Below are positions 43,673 to 52,483 of a stretch of DNA of 64,000 nt, piece by piece (within the stretch, counting starts at the first letter, position 1; each line of letters starts with the position of its first letter). A program made the position numbers and the translations under genes. Below the pieces are notes generated by a model. It worked only from the letters and a program-made list of their open reading frames with translations, searched no databases and was not told the origin of the DNA. Origin of the DNA: Arthrobacter zhangbolii (GTDB lineage Bacteria > Actinomycetota > Actinomycetes > Actinomycetales > Micrococcaceae); contig NZ_CP094984.1 of assembly GCF_022869865.1 (NCBI RefSeq), forward strand, positions 620,001 through 684,000, given 5' to 3'.

Positions 43673-44868
43673 ACGGCCGCAGGAACGCCCAGCGGCGCCG
43701 CCCGGTCCGCCTGCTCTGCTGAACCGGGCTGCACCGGCCCGCCAACGCGGGTGAACAGCCCCGTCTCCACCGTGAGTCCGGGCCCGAAGGCCATGGAGCA
43801 GATCCGCTCATTACCGCCATTGAAGGGCAGGTCCAGGATGCGTTTGAGCACAAACAGCACGGTGGCGCTGCTCATGTTTCCTACCGTGCGCAGGGTTTCC
43901 CGCGCCGGGTGCAGCTGCTCCTCGCTGAGTTCGAGTTTGGTTTCCACCTTGTCGAGGATGCTGCGTCCGCCCGGGTGGATGGCCCAATGCTCAATGTCGC
44001 TGTACGGGCGGCCGTTGACGGTCGGGTCGTGTGCCAGCAGGGGCTCAAGTGCCCCCACGATGTGATCATCGATGATATGCGGAACGTAGGTGCCCAGCAC
44101 CATCTCAAACCCTTCGTCGCCGATGTTCCAGGCCATGGCTTCCTCGCCGACGGGCGTGAGCACGGTTTCGAAGTGGTCCAGCCGGATGGCCGGACCCGAA
44201 GCGGGGAGGTCTTCGCGGGCAGTGATGATGGCCGCCGCCGCGCCGTCGGCGAAGAGCGAGGACCCCATGATGGCATCCGGGTCATTGGAGGTGCGCACAT
44301 GCAAGGAGCACAGTTCGGCGCTGACCACCAGCACCACGGCGTGGGGATCGGCGTCGCAGAAGGATTTGGCGGCCCGCATCGCCGGGAAGGCCGCATAGCA
44401 GCCCATAAAACCGAGGTGGTAGCGCTGCACCGAGGCGTTCAGGCCCAGCGCCCGGACCACCTTGTAGTCCGGTCCCGGGTTGAAGAACCCGGTGCAGGAG
44501 ACGGTGATGACATGGGTGACGTCCGCCGCGGTAATTCCGGCGCATGCGTCCAGGGCCTTCGCGGCGGCTTCAATAAACAGCTTGGTGGCCTCGACTGCGA
44601 ATATATCGTTGCGGACCTTGGTGCTGGGGCTTAGCAGCAGGCCGCTGCGGGCATCATAAAACTTAGGGTGTTCCGAGGTGTCATTGAGGGAAAGCTCGGC
44701 CAGCGCGGTGCGCCGGGTATCGATGGCAGCGGAATTGAAACAGGTGCGGACCAGCCGTTCGCCCAGCCGGGTCAGCCCCGGCTGCGCGGCGAACGTATCG
44801 CGGACTTCATCCTGCACCAGAACAGTGGGGGGAATTGCAGTTTCCAAGGACCTGAGGGTAACCGTCAT
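43669..44868 (-). CDS. Type III polyketide synthase
   Basis: A 399-residue chalcone-synthase-superfamily homodimeric ketosynthase. The catalytic triad is visible: Cys157 in GFMGCYAAFPAMR, His298 in HWAIHPGG and Asn331 in VGNMSSAT. It condenses malonyl-CoA onto an acyl-CoA starter. The companions (methyltransferase, FAD hydroxylase) suggest alkylresorcinol/alkylpyrone-type phenolic lipids. It heads the operon. ATG 44868 sits 6-7 bases after a -10 box, so the mRNA appears leaderless. The Ala/Pro-rich C-tail is typical of actinobacterial members. Confidence 0.93.
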   Translation of the reverse strand: MTVTLRSLETAIPPTVLVQDEVRDTFAAQPGLTRLGERLVRTCFNSAAIDTRRTALAELSLNDTSEHPKFYDARSGLLLSPSTKVRNDIFAVEATKLFIEAAAKALDACAGITAADVTHVITVSCTGFFNPGPDYKVVRALGLNASVQRYHLGFMGCYAAFPAMRAAKSFCDADPHAVVLVVSAELCSLHVRTSNDPDAIMGSSLFADGAAAAIITAREDLPASGPAIRLDHFETVLTPVGEEAMAWNIGDEGFEMVLGTYVPHIIDDHIVGALEPLLAHDPTVNGRPYSDIEHWAIHPGGRSILDKVETKLELSEEQLHPARETLRTVGNMSSATVLFVLKRILDLPFNGGNERICSMAFGPGLTVETGLFTRVGGPVQPGSAEQADRAAPLGVPAAV

Positions 44869-44874
44869 AGTCCA

Positions 44875-44903
44875 TTCTTAGGGGATGGTGATCTTCCGCA
44901 CAA
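44875..44903 (-). promoter_or_regulatory. Leaderless promoter of the type III PKS operon
   Basis: On the minus strand TTGTGC (44898-44903), 17 bases, TAAGAA (44875-44880), placing the transcription start at or beside the ATG (44868). Confidence 0.65.
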
Positions 44904-44933
44904 TGCCCGGTGTCCCCTGACGGTTGCCCGAGG

Positions 44934-46595
44934 CTACCGGTTTAGCGGCTCCAGCAGGCCTTTTTCCACCACCAGTTCCACGGACAATGTTTTGTATCCC
45001 GTGGATTCGAAGAGAACCGTTACCGTGTCATTCTCGTAGCTCATCACGACGCCGGGTCCCCACTCGGCGTGCGTCACGGCGGACTGGAGCGGGAAAGGAT
45101 CCTCCATTTCCCCGGTGCTCGGCGCTGCGTCCTCCACGGCCGCACCTTCGGCGGCAGCCCTGTCGCAGTTGTCGCAGTTGCCACACGGTTCGGGCAGTTC
45201 CTCGCCGAAATAGCCAAGCAGGAACTGGCGGCGGCAGCCGGAGGTCTCGGCATACTGGCGGGCCATGTCCACCCGGGACTGGTCAATGTTCTCGCGGCGT
45301 TCGGCGTAGTCCATGGCGGCGGCCACCGCATCATTGGGTGCCATTTTACGTGCCTTGTAGCCGCGTTTGGACATGCTTACGGCGCCGGCTTCCTGCAGCA
45401 GGTTCAGCAGGCCGGAGAGCCTTCTGCCGCTGACGCCCAGCTTCTGCGCGAGCTGCGCCTGCTTGATCGGGCCTCGTTCGGCGCGCAGTGCCGCCAGCAG
45501 CTGGCGCAGGGAACCCTCATCGGGGCGTTTGCTGGCGAAGAAGCGGCGCAGCCCCAGGTCCTCCGGGCGGTAGTGCAGTACGGCGGCCGACGGCAGACCG
45601 TCCCGCCCGCCGCGGCCGATCTCCTGGTAGTAGCTGTCAATGGAATCCGGGATACCGGCGTGCACCACGTAGCGGACATTGGGTTTATCGATCCCCATGC
45701 CGAAGGCGGTAGTGGCTACCACCACGTCCAGCTGGTCATCAAGGAACTGCTGGTGGACCTCTTTGCGTTCTCCGGCGGGCCGGCCGGAGTGATAGGGCGC
45801 CGTGCGCAGGCCCGCCATGGCCAGGTCCGCCGCGTATTGCTCCGTTTCCTTGCGGGTTGCCACGTAGACCAGCCCGGGATGGGTGAGTTCCGTGACGCTC
45901 TGCATCACTGCGCGGCGCTTGTCCTCGGCTTCAACGTGCATATGGACGGCCAGGTGCAGATTGGGCCGGTCGAACCCCTGGGCAATCAGGAACGGGTCCT
46001 TGAGCTGGAGTACCTCGGCGATCTCGGCCCGGACCGGGGGAGCGGCGGTGGCCGTCAGCGCCACGACGGGCCGGCCCAGCGCCTGCGCCAGCCCGCCGAG
46101 CTGAAGGTAGTCCGGCCGGAAGTCATGGCCCCAGGTTGAGACGCAGTGCGCCTCGTCAATCACGAGGATGGAAACATCCAGGCCTTTGAGCCGGTCCGAG
46201 ACCTCCTGGCGGGCCAGCTGTTCGGGTGCAAGGAAGAGGAACTTGGCCCTGGTGTCCTCATTCCGGTCTTCGGCGGCAGCCCAGGCGGCATCAATGCTGC
46301 TTTGGGGCTGGCTGGAATTCAGGACGTAGGCGCGGGTGGCGCCGGCGGCCGCGTTGATCCCGTCTGCCTGGTCGCGCTGGAGTGCAATCAGCGGCGAAAT
46401 GACGACGGCGATGCCCGGCAGGGTGAAGGCGGGCACCTGGTACACGGCGGATTTACCGTGTCCGGTTGGCATCACACAGAGGACGTCCCTGCCCTGTGCA
46501 ACGGCGGCCATGGCCTCCAATTGTCCTTCGCGCGGGGTGTCCCAGCCGAAGATCTCCGACGCCGTCCTGATCAGGTCTTCCCGCGTGATATTCAT
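44934..46595 (-). CDS. recQ: RecQ-family ATP-dependent DNA helicase
   Basis: A 553-residue SF2 3'-5' helicase. Motifs: FGWDTPREGQLEAM (motif 0), MPTGHGKSAVYQVPA (Walker A), VIDEAHCVSTWGHDFRPDY (II and aromatic loop), ALTATAAP, GFDRPNL, and ATTAFGMGIDKPNVRYV with QEIGRGGRDG (VI). The RecQ-Ct zinc site is present (CRRQFLLGYFGE and CGNCDNC). It has no HRDC domain; instead about 80 C-terminal residues form a beta-rich module (VTHAEWGPGVVMSYENDTVTVLF) similar to the PcrA-type Tudor end. It acts in recombinational repair. Confidence 0.93.
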   Translation of the reverse strand: MNITREDLIRTASEIFGWDTPREGQLEAMAAVAQGRDVLCVMPTGHGKSAVYQVPAFTLPGIAVVISPLIALQRDQADGINAAAGATRAYVLNSSQPQSSIDAAWAAAEDRNEDTRAKFLFLAPEQLARQEVSDRLKGLDVSILVIDEAHCVSTWGHDFRPDYLQLGGLAQALGRPVVALTATAAPPVRAEIAEVLQLKDPFLIAQGFDRPNLHLAVHMHVEAEDKRRAVMQSVTELTHPGLVYVATRKETEQYAADLAMAGLRTAPYHSGRPAGERKEVHQQFLDDQLDVVVATTAFGMGIDKPNVRYVVHAGIPDSIDSYYQEIGRGGRDGLPSAAVLHYRPEDLGLRRFFASKRPDEGSLRQLLAALRAERGPIKQAQLAQKLGVSGRRLSGLLNLLQEAGAVSMSKRGYKARKMAPNDAVAAAMDYAERRENIDQSRVDMARQYAETSGCRRQFLLGYFGEELPEPCGNCDNCDRAAAEGAAVEDAAPSTGEMEDPFPLQSAVTHAEWGPGVVMSYENDTVTVLFESTGYKTLSVELVVEKGLLEPLNR

Positions 46596-46648
46596 TCATG
46601 ATCCTTCAGGCGTACCGGGCCGGCTCCTGCCGGCATGAAGTAATCAGC

Positions 46649-47431
46649 TTACTGATGACGGGTTCCGGATGCGATTCGGCTGCGCGGCCGGGACCATTGG
46701 TACCACTGCCGGCAGAGCAGCACAATCAGCACGATTTCGACGGCGGCCCCGCCGTAGTACATCACCAGGGCGCCCTGCTCCGCGGCTGCCGGCTCAATGC
46801 CCGGCGGCGGGTCAGCGTAGATGCCTTTGGCCAGGATGTTGTGGGCGGCAATGGAGAGGATCAGGACCACGGCACGCAACCGGTATCCGGCCCGGTGCGG
46901 TGACGGGTCCCGGCCAATGATCGAGGCGGTGAAGAGGTACCCGGCGGCCAGCAGATGGAAGGTGACCAGCCAGTGCACCGGCATGGAGTCCTGCATGGCA
47001 TCCAGCAGCCCGGTGCGGAACATCAGGATCATGCCCCCGGTATTCAGGACGGCGGCGGTGACGGGATTGCCGAGGAAGCGTACAAACCCGCTTCGCAGCA
47101 ATCGGGAGAGCCGGCGTGCGGGATAAACATCGAGAGTCCGCAGGGCCAGGGTGAAGGGGCGCGAGAGGACCAGGAGCAGCGGCGAAACCATACCGGCCAA
47201 CAGGTGGGAGAAGCTCAGCACGGCGAAATCGGTATGTGAGAGTTCGGCCAGGGGATTCAGCACGGTCGCCAGCACTGCGGCTACCCCCAGGGTGAAGAAC
47301 ACCGTGCGGTGCCAGGGCCAGCTTCCGGACCGGGGCGAGAGCGCTCCGGCCCAGTACGCCACCAGCGCCACTACGGCGGGAATGAAGAAAAGCGACTCCG
47401 CCGGGAATCCGCCCTCACCGTGGCTATGCAT
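46649..47431 (-). CDS. Cytochrome c oxidase assembly factor CtaG-like (caa3 type)
   Basis: About 260 residues, seven predicted spans, of the caa3_CtaG family. Conserved features include FSHLLAGMVSPLLLVLSRP (His in span), PVHWLVTFHLLAAGYLF, and AAHNILAKGIYA. In Bacillus CtaG is needed for caa3 oxidase formation, possibly in copper delivery. ATG 47431 (MHSHGEGG) is preferred; the frame opens at 47467 inside the upstream gene. It overlaps the DUF2243 stop by 8 bases. Confidence 0.85.
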   Translation of the reverse strand: MHSHGEGGFPAESLFFIPAVVALVAYWAGALSPRSGSWPWHRTVFFTLGVAAVLATVLNPLAELSHTDFAVLSFSHLLAGMVSPLLLVLSRPFTLALRTLDVYPARRLSRLLRSGFVRFLGNPVTAAVLNTGGMILMFRTGLLDAMQDSMPVHWLVTFHLLAAGYLFTASIIGRDPSPHRAGYRLRAVVLILSIAAHNILAKGIYADPPPGIEPAAAEQGALVMYYGGAAVEIVLIVLLCRQWYQWSRPRSRIASGTRHQ

Positions 47432-47912
47432 CGGTCCTGGCGTCCGCGGCCGGGGGAACCGCAGCACGGGTACGCCACAGCAGCACGGCTCCGGAGAGCA
47501 TCAGCAGCACGGCCACCGCGTTCCACACCGTGTCATACACCAGCAGGTCCACCTCGTAGCGGATCTGGTGCAGCCCCATGAGCTTGTGCTGCACCGTCCC
47601 GTCATACAGCTGGAAGGCTCCGGCGCCCAGCAGAACCCCGCCGGCCCAGCGCTGCAGGATGACCTCGTGCCAGCGGCGCAGATCCGCGAACAGGAACAGC
47701 CCGGCCACCACGGCGAACCAGCCGAAGGCGTGGAACAGGCCGTCCGAAAACAGCCCCGCTGCAGTAGTGGACCGGTCATAAAAGTGGTGCCACTGCAGTA
47801 ACTGGTGAAAAACCACCTCGTCCACGAAAGCAGCCACCCCGATGCCGAAAAGGGCTCCGGAAAGGAGGTTGCGCCGCCGGGGGGACCGTGATGGAGGAAG
47901 CGGAGAAGCCAT
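47424..47912 (-). CDS. DUF2243 membrane protein
   Basis: 162 residues with four spans. The N-terminal span has GALFGIGVAAFVDEVVFHQLLQWHHFYD, where paired His residues and an Asp/Glu could bind metal. DGTVQHKLMGLHQIR is the second conserved block. These match DUF2243 proteins often found next to caa3_CtaG genes; function is unknown. ATG 47912 lies 6 bases after a minus-strand TATGTT, again a leaderless arrangement. The longer frame to 48272 is antisense to the DUF503 gene. Confidence 0.82.
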   Translation of the reverse strand: MASPLPPSRSPRRRNLLSGALFGIGVAAFVDEVVFHQLLQWHHFYDRSTTAAGLFSDGLFHAFGWFAVVAGLFLFADLRRWHEVILQRWAGGVLLGAGAFQLYDGTVQHKLMGLHQIRYEVDLLVYDTVWNAVAVLLMLSGAVLLWRTRAAVPPAADARTDA

Positions 47913-47991
47913 GTTTCGAACATAACACCGGGCCCCGCGCACCCGCAGGTCCGCCAGTGACAAGGTCCATCCCGGCAGCAAGGATGGAGGG

Positions 47992-48285
47992 ATGTGGATC
48001 GGCGCGCTGGAAGTAGACCTGCTGCTGGGGGACGTGCACTCGCTGAAGGGCAAACGCTCGCTCGTCCGGCCCATCCTCGCCGAGCTGCGGCGGAAGTTCG
48101 ATGTTTCCGCAGCAGAGGTCGGGTCACTGGACCTGCATCGCAGGGCTGCCATCGGCGTGGGCGTGGTGGCCGCGGACCGCACGCATGTGGTGGATGTGCT
48201 CGACGCCGCCGAACGGCTGGTCGCTGCCCGGCCGGAAGTCCAGCTGCTGAGCACCCGGCGCCGGCTATTCACGGCAGAGGACTAG
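47992..48285 (+). CDS. DUF503 (YlxP-like) small protein
   Basis: 97 residues. The MWIGALEVDLLLGDVHSLKGKRSLVRPILAELRRKFDVS opening (quoted in part; key residues Gly-Asp-x-x-Ser-Leu-Lys-x-Lys-Arg) is the DUF503 hallmark. The fold in known members is ferredoxin-like. YlxP relatives sit in the nusA-infB-rbfA operon of Firmicutes, suggesting an RNA or ribosome role, but function is unproven. GGAGG precedes ATG 47992. tex follows 53 bases downstream. Confidence 0.85.
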   Translation: MWIGALEVDLLLGDVHSLKGKRSLVRPILAELRRKFDVSAAEVGSLDLHRRAAIGVGVVAADRTHVVDVLDAAERLVAARPEVQLLSTRRRLFTAED

Positions 48286-48338
48286 CCGACCTCCGCCTGA
48301 CCTCGCCACGGTGGAGGCAATGGGGAACAATTGGGCGG

Positions 48339-50840
48339 GTGAGTCTTAGCGCAGCACCCGCCCCCGCCCCTTCCGCTCCCGATGCCGAGGTCATTGCCCA
48401 GCTGGCTGCCGAATTGGGGGTGGCGCCCTGGCAGGTCCGTGCCGCAGTTGAACTGCTCGACGGCGGGGCCACCGTTCCCTTTATTGCCAGGTACCGCAAG
48501 GAAGTCACCGGCACCTTGGATGACGCCCAGCTGCGCGAGCTCGATGAGCGGCTGCGGTATCTGCGCGAACTGCAGGACCGCCGCCGGGTCATCCTGGCGG
48601 CCGTGGAAGCGCAGGGGAAACTGACCCCCGAACTGCGTGCCGCCGTCCTCGCCGCCGACACCAAGTCCCGCCTCGAAGACATTTACCTTCCGTACCGCAG
48701 CAAGCGGCGGACCAAGGCCCAGACCGCACGGGAAGCCGGGTTGGAGCCGCTGGCCGATGCCCTGCTGGCCGACCCGCGGCGCTCCCCGGAGAAGGAAGCC
48801 GCGGCCTATTTGGGCGACGGGGTCCCTGATGCCGCCGAGGCGCTCGCCGGTGCCCGGGCCATCCTCATTGAGCGCGTCTCCCAGGACGCGGACCTGCTGA
48901 CCGAGCAGCGGGAGAAGCTCTGGCGGCAGGGCCGGATGCGCTCGCAGGTCCGCCCGGGCAAGGAAACCGAAGGGCGCAAGTTCACCGACTACTACGACTT
49001 TTCCCAGTCACCGTCGGGGATGCCCTCACACCGGGTACTGGCACTGTTTCGGGGCGAGAAGGAAGGAATCCTGGAACTGAGCCTGAGTGAAGGAGACCCG
49101 GCCGACGCCGAGGCCCTCGCCAAGGCCCGGGCCCGCTATGAACGGTCCGTAGCCGCGCGGCTGGGCGTGGCGGACCGGGGACGTCCGGCGGACGCGTGGC
49201 TGGCGCAAACCGTGCAGTTGGCCTGGCGCCGGATCCTGGCCAAACTTTCCGTGGACCTGCGGGTCCGCCTGTTCACTGACGCGGAGGCTGAGGCCGTACG
49301 GGTGTTCGCGGCCAACCTGCGCGATGTCCTGCTGGCTGCCCCGGCGGGCAACCGGGCCACCCTGGGGCTCGACCCCGGACTGCGGACCGGCGTCAAAGTG
49401 GCGGTGGTGGACGGCACCGGCCAGGTGGTGGCCACGGACACCGTGTATCCGCACGCTCCGGCGCGGCGCTGGGACGAGGCTCTGGCGACGCTTGCCGGAC
49501 TGGTCCGGCAGCACGGCGTCGAACTTATTGCCATTGGCAACGGCACCGCGTCCCGCGAGACGGACAAGCTGGCCGCCGAACTGATCCGGATGCTGCCGGC
49601 AGGCACGCAGGTGCGGAAATTGGTGGTGTCCGAGGCGGGGGCATCCGTGTACTCAGCCTCGGCACTGGCTTCCGCTGAGCTGCCGGGCATGGACGTGTCG
49701 CTGCGCGGGGCGGTGTCCATTGCCCGCAGGCTCCAGGACCCGCTGGCAGAACTGGTCAAGATTGATCCGAAATCCATTGGTGTGGGGCAGTACCAGCACG
49801 ACGTCACACCGGCCAAACTCGAGCGGTCCCTGGACGCGGTGATTGAAGACTGCGTTAATGCCGTGGGCGTGGACCTGAACACCGCCTCACCCGCGCTCCT
49901 GACCCGGGTGGCCGGCGTCGGCCCGCTGCTCAGCGAGAACATTGTGGCGTACCGCAACGCCAACGGCCCGTTCACCCGGCGCCGGGACCTGGTGAAGGTG
50001 CCCCGGCTGGGTGCCAAGGCCTTTGAACAGTGCGCCGGCTTCCTGCGCGTCACCGGCGGGAGCGAACCGTTGGACGGGACCAGCGTGCACCCGGAGTCCT
50101 ACCCCACGGCGCGGAAGGTCCTGGCCGCGGCCGGGGCCACCATGAGTGCGGCAGGTGCCACCCTGGACGGGGTTGATCCGGCAGCTTTTGTGGACGGTAC
50201 CGTTGGCCTGCCCACGGTCCTGGATATTCTGGCTGAGCTGCGCAAACCCGGCCGCGACCCACGCCCGGCCTTTGAAACGGCAACGTTCTCGGAGGGCATT
50301 GAAAAGATCTCGGACCTGCGTCCGGGGATGATCCTGGACGGTGTGGTCACCAATGTTGCGGCCTTTGGTGCCTTCGTGGACGTGGGAGTGCATCAGGACG
50401 GCCTGGTGCACATCTCCGCCATGTCCACCAGCTTTATCTCCGATCCCCGCGAAGTGGTGAAATCCGGGCAGGTGGTCAAGGTCAAAGTGCTGGAGGCGGA
50501 TCCGGAGCGCAAACGCATTTCGCTGACGCTCCGGCTCGACGACGACGCCGAGGGACCCGCGGGCGGCAGGCCTCGGCGTCTGCCGTCGCCGGCAGCACCG
50601 GCCGGAAGTGCCGGAACCAAGCGATCCGTTCGGCAGGCCCGGCCCGAGGCTGCGAAGCCGCCGGCCAAGGCGGGCGTGGGGAAGCCTGCCCGGGGAGGCG
50701 ACAGCAAGCCGGCCAAAACCGGGGCGCCGTCGTCGTCCGCGTCCACCCCCGCCGCGAAGGCTGGCAGGGGCGGACCACAGACCACGGTTCCCACCGGTGC
50801 CATGGCCGACGCCATGCGGGCTGCCGGGCTCCTGAAATAG
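48339..50840 (+). CDS. tex: Tex-family S1 RNA-binding protein
   Basis: 833 residues. The Tex N-terminal helical domain has VPFIARYRKEVTGTLDD and PYRSKRRTKAQTAREAGLEPLADA (in parts). The YqgF-like RNase H fold starts at LGLDPGLRTGVKVAVVDG. A helix-hairpin-helix segment (NTASPALLTRVAGVGPLLSENI) and a C-terminal S1 domain (ILDGVVTNVAAFGAFVDVGVHQDGLVHIS, in parts) follow, then a 110-residue Ala/Pro/Lys-rich disordered tail. Tex-like proteins bind RNA and affect transcription. Start is GTG 48339; the N-terminal 115 codons of the open frame belong to another frame's gene. Confidence 0.92.
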   Translation: MSLSAAPAPAPSAPDAEVIAQLAAELGVAPWQVRAAVELLDGGATVPFIARYRKEVTGTLDDAQLRELDERLRYLRELQDRRRVILAAVEAQGKLTPELRAAVLAADTKSRLEDIYLPYRSKRRTKAQTAREAGLEPLADALLADPRRSPEKEAAAYLGDGVPDAAEALAGARAILIERVSQDADLLTEQREKLWRQGRMRSQVRPGKETEGRKFTDYYDFSQSPSGMPSHRVLALFRGEKEGILELSLSEGDPADAEALAKARARYERSVAARLGVADRGRPADAWLAQTVQLAWRRILAKLSVDLRVRLFTDAEAEAVRVFAANLRDVLLAAPAGNRATLGLDPGLRTGVKVAVVDGTGQVVATDTVYPHAPARRWDEALATLAGLVRQHGVELIAIGNGTASRETDKLAAELIRMLPAGTQVRKLVVSEAGASVYSASALASAELPGMDVSLRGAVSIARRLQDPLAELVKIDPKSIGVGQYQHDVTPAKLERSLDAVIEDCVNAVGVDLNTASPALLTRVAGVGPLLSENIVAYRNANGPFTRRRDLVKVPRLGAKAFEQCAGFLRVTGGSEPLDGTSVHPESYPTARKVLAAAGATMSAAGATLDGVDPAAFVDGTVGLPTVLDILAELRKPGRDPRPAFETATFSEGIEKISDLRPGMILDGVVTNVAAFGAFVDVGVHQDGLVHISAMSTSFISDPREVVKSGQVVKVKVLEADPERKRISLTLRLDDDAEGPAGGRPRRLPSPAAPAGSAGTKRSVRQARPEAAKPPAKAGVGKPARGGDSKPAKTGAPSSSASTPAAKAGRGGPQTTVPTGAMADAMRAAGLLK

Positions 50841-50904
50841 GGCGGTGCCGGGCTCAAGGAGCGGTGCCCGGCACAGGACTGCGCCCGGTGTGCGTGCGGA
50901 AGAG

Positions 50905-51129
50905 CTAGTCGGGGTTGCCGGGCCGATCGGCCGCTTCGGCTTCGTCCGCCTGATCCGGTGAGGCAGGTACGGTGCCCGCGGCATGGGTGCCCTGGTCCTC
51001 GCGGATGTTCCCGGCCGAGTGCGAAGAGCTTCCCGGCCTACGGGGTTCTCCGGTGGGGCCGGGCTGAGGTGCGCTCGGACCCAGCGGGTCCTCGGCGTCG
51101 TTGGCTGGTCCGGTGGGTTCAGTAGTCAC
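50905..51129 (-). CDS. Small acidic, disordered hypothetical protein
   Basis: 74 residues, starting GTG 51129 with GAGAGGA upstream on the minus strand. Composition is Pro/Ala/Gly/Glu/Asp-rich with no hydrophobic segment or recognisable domain. It lies 36 bases after the HAD phosphatase stop on the same strand and may be co-transcribed. The sensible start signal supports a real gene; function unknown. Confidence 0.55.
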   Translation of the reverse strand: MTTEPTGPANDAEDPLGPSAPQPGPTGEPRRPGSSSHSAGNIREDQGTHAAGTVPASPDQADEAEAADRPGNPD

Positions 51130-51165
51130 GGTGTCCTCTCGGTGATGCTTGCTTCTTCTGGAAAA

Positions 51166-51858
51166 TCAGTTGCGGCTGATCAGTGTGCCCAGCAGGCTGC
51201 TGTCCAAGGCCGCCAGCAATGCGCGCGGATCCTCGTAGACCTCTTCGGCACCGGCCTCGCGCAGTTCGGCTTCGCTGGTACCGCCGCAGGTCAGTCCGAT
51301 GGTGGGAATGGAGAGCTTGCTTGCCGCTTTCACGTCCCAGACGGAGTCGCCCACAAAAACGGTGTCTGCTGCGTCCAGTCCGCCCGATTCCAGTGCCGCC
51401 TCCAAAATGTCAGGGGAGGGTTTGCTGGCGTCGGCATCGCCGGAGCTGGTGGCGCCGCTGATGGCCGAATCGGCGTCGATCACGGTGCGCAGGAACCCGA
51501 GCTCAGCCTCCGAAGCAGAGGAGGCCAGCACCACGGTCAGGTCCTTGCCGGCGCAGGCCTTAAGCAGGTCCCCGGCGCCGTCGAACGCGCGCAGCGAAGG
51601 CCACCAGGTAGAGAAGATGGCGCCGTGGGTGCTGTCGAGCTTTTCGTCCTCCTCCTTGTTGCGGTCCTCGCCAAGGAGGTGTTCCACGAGTTTGTCCCCG
51701 CCCATGCCAATGCCGCGGTGGATGGCAGACATGGGAACGTCATGTTCCATCCGGCGGAATGCCTGCCACCAGCAGACCGCGTGCAGATAATTGGAATCCA
51801 CAAGGGTGCCATCCACATCGAAAAGGACCCCGCGCTTGCCGTTGCCGGAACTGCTCAT
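51166..51858 (-). CDS. HAD-superfamily phosphatase (beta-phosphoglucomutase/Gph-like)
   Basis: 230 residues. Motif I LFDVDGTLVDSN, motif II VVLASSAS, the Lys of motif III in ASKPSPDI, and motif IV FVGDSVWDVKAA. A cap-1 helical domain lies between I and II (about 20-90). Likely a sugar- or nucleotide-phosphate phosphatase; the substrate cannot be read off. Its ATG overlaps the vsr stop (ATGA at 51858-51855), so it is coupled to the nuclease gene. Confidence 0.87.
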   Translation of the reverse strand: MSSSGNGKRGVLFDVDGTLVDSNYLHAVCWWQAFRRMEHDVPMSAIHRGIGMGGDKLVEHLLGEDRNKEEDEKLDSTHGAIFSTWWPSLRAFDGAGDLLKACAGKDLTVVLASSASEAELGFLRTVIDADSAISGATSSGDADASKPSPDILEAALESGGLDAADTVFVGDSVWDVKAASKLSIPTIGLTCGGTSEAELREAGAEEVYEDPRALLAALDSSLLGTLISRN

Positions 51859-52358
51859 AGCTTGCCGCCTTCGTTATCCGTAGTGCCTGTGCCTGCTCTC
51901 GAGTCTAGTGCCGGGGCCGGGAACCCTGCCCGTCCCGGCGGGCCCAGGAAGGCGCGAAGCTGCCGTTCCACCACGCTCAGTTCCTTGAGCTCACATTCCC
52001 ACACCACCAAAACCTCCCAGCCCGCCGCCTCAAGGACGGCCCGGGCAGCGGCATCCCGTTCCACCGTGCGGTCTCGTTTTGCGGACCAGAACGCGCTGTT
52101 GGTTTGCGGAGCATGCTGCCCGGCCCGGCAGGAGTGGACATGCCAGAAACAGCCGTTGATGAACAGGACCTTCCGGCGGCCGGCGAACACCAGGTCCGGC
52201 TTCCCTGGCAGACGGGCGGGACCGTAGCTTCCGTGCAACCGGAACCGATATCCGGCGGCATGCAGGAGGCGGCGGACCAAAAGCTCCGGTTTGGTGTCCT
52301 TGCCCCGGATGCGGGACATGTTCCGGCTGCGCTGCTCGGGAGTGAGGATATCGGCCAT
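51855..52358 (-). CDS. vsr: Very-short-patch repair endonuclease (Vsr), orphan
   Basis: A 167-residue Vsr-family nicking enzyme that in E. coli cuts 5' of T in T:G mismatches arising from 5-methylcytosine deamination. N-terminal LTPEQRSRNMSRIRGKDTKPE, catalytic Asp55 in LPGKPDLVFAGRRKVLF, and the zinc/catalytic block NGCFWHVHSC (Cys70, His73, His75) are all intact. The C-tail is about 20 residues longer than E. coli Vsr. No cytosine-5 methyltransferase lies nearby, so the partner modification is unknown. Confidence 0.9.
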   Translation of the reverse strand: MADILTPEQRSRNMSRIRGKDTKPELLVRRLLHAAGYRFRLHGSYGPARLPGKPDLVFAGRRKVLFINGCFWHVHSCRAGQHAPQTNSAFWSAKRDRTVERDAAARAVLEAAGWEVLVVWECELKELSVVERQLRAFLGPPGRAGFPAPALDSRAGTGTTDNEGGKL

Positions 52359-52483
52359 GGTCCCAGTCTAGGAAAAGGTCACGATTGGGTTTCGCGCTAC
52401 CCGGATTGGCTGGAGGGGATTTCCAAAGCCATAAGGTCGCTTACTATTGAAGTCACTGATAAACCCTTACAAGGAGGTAAGTG

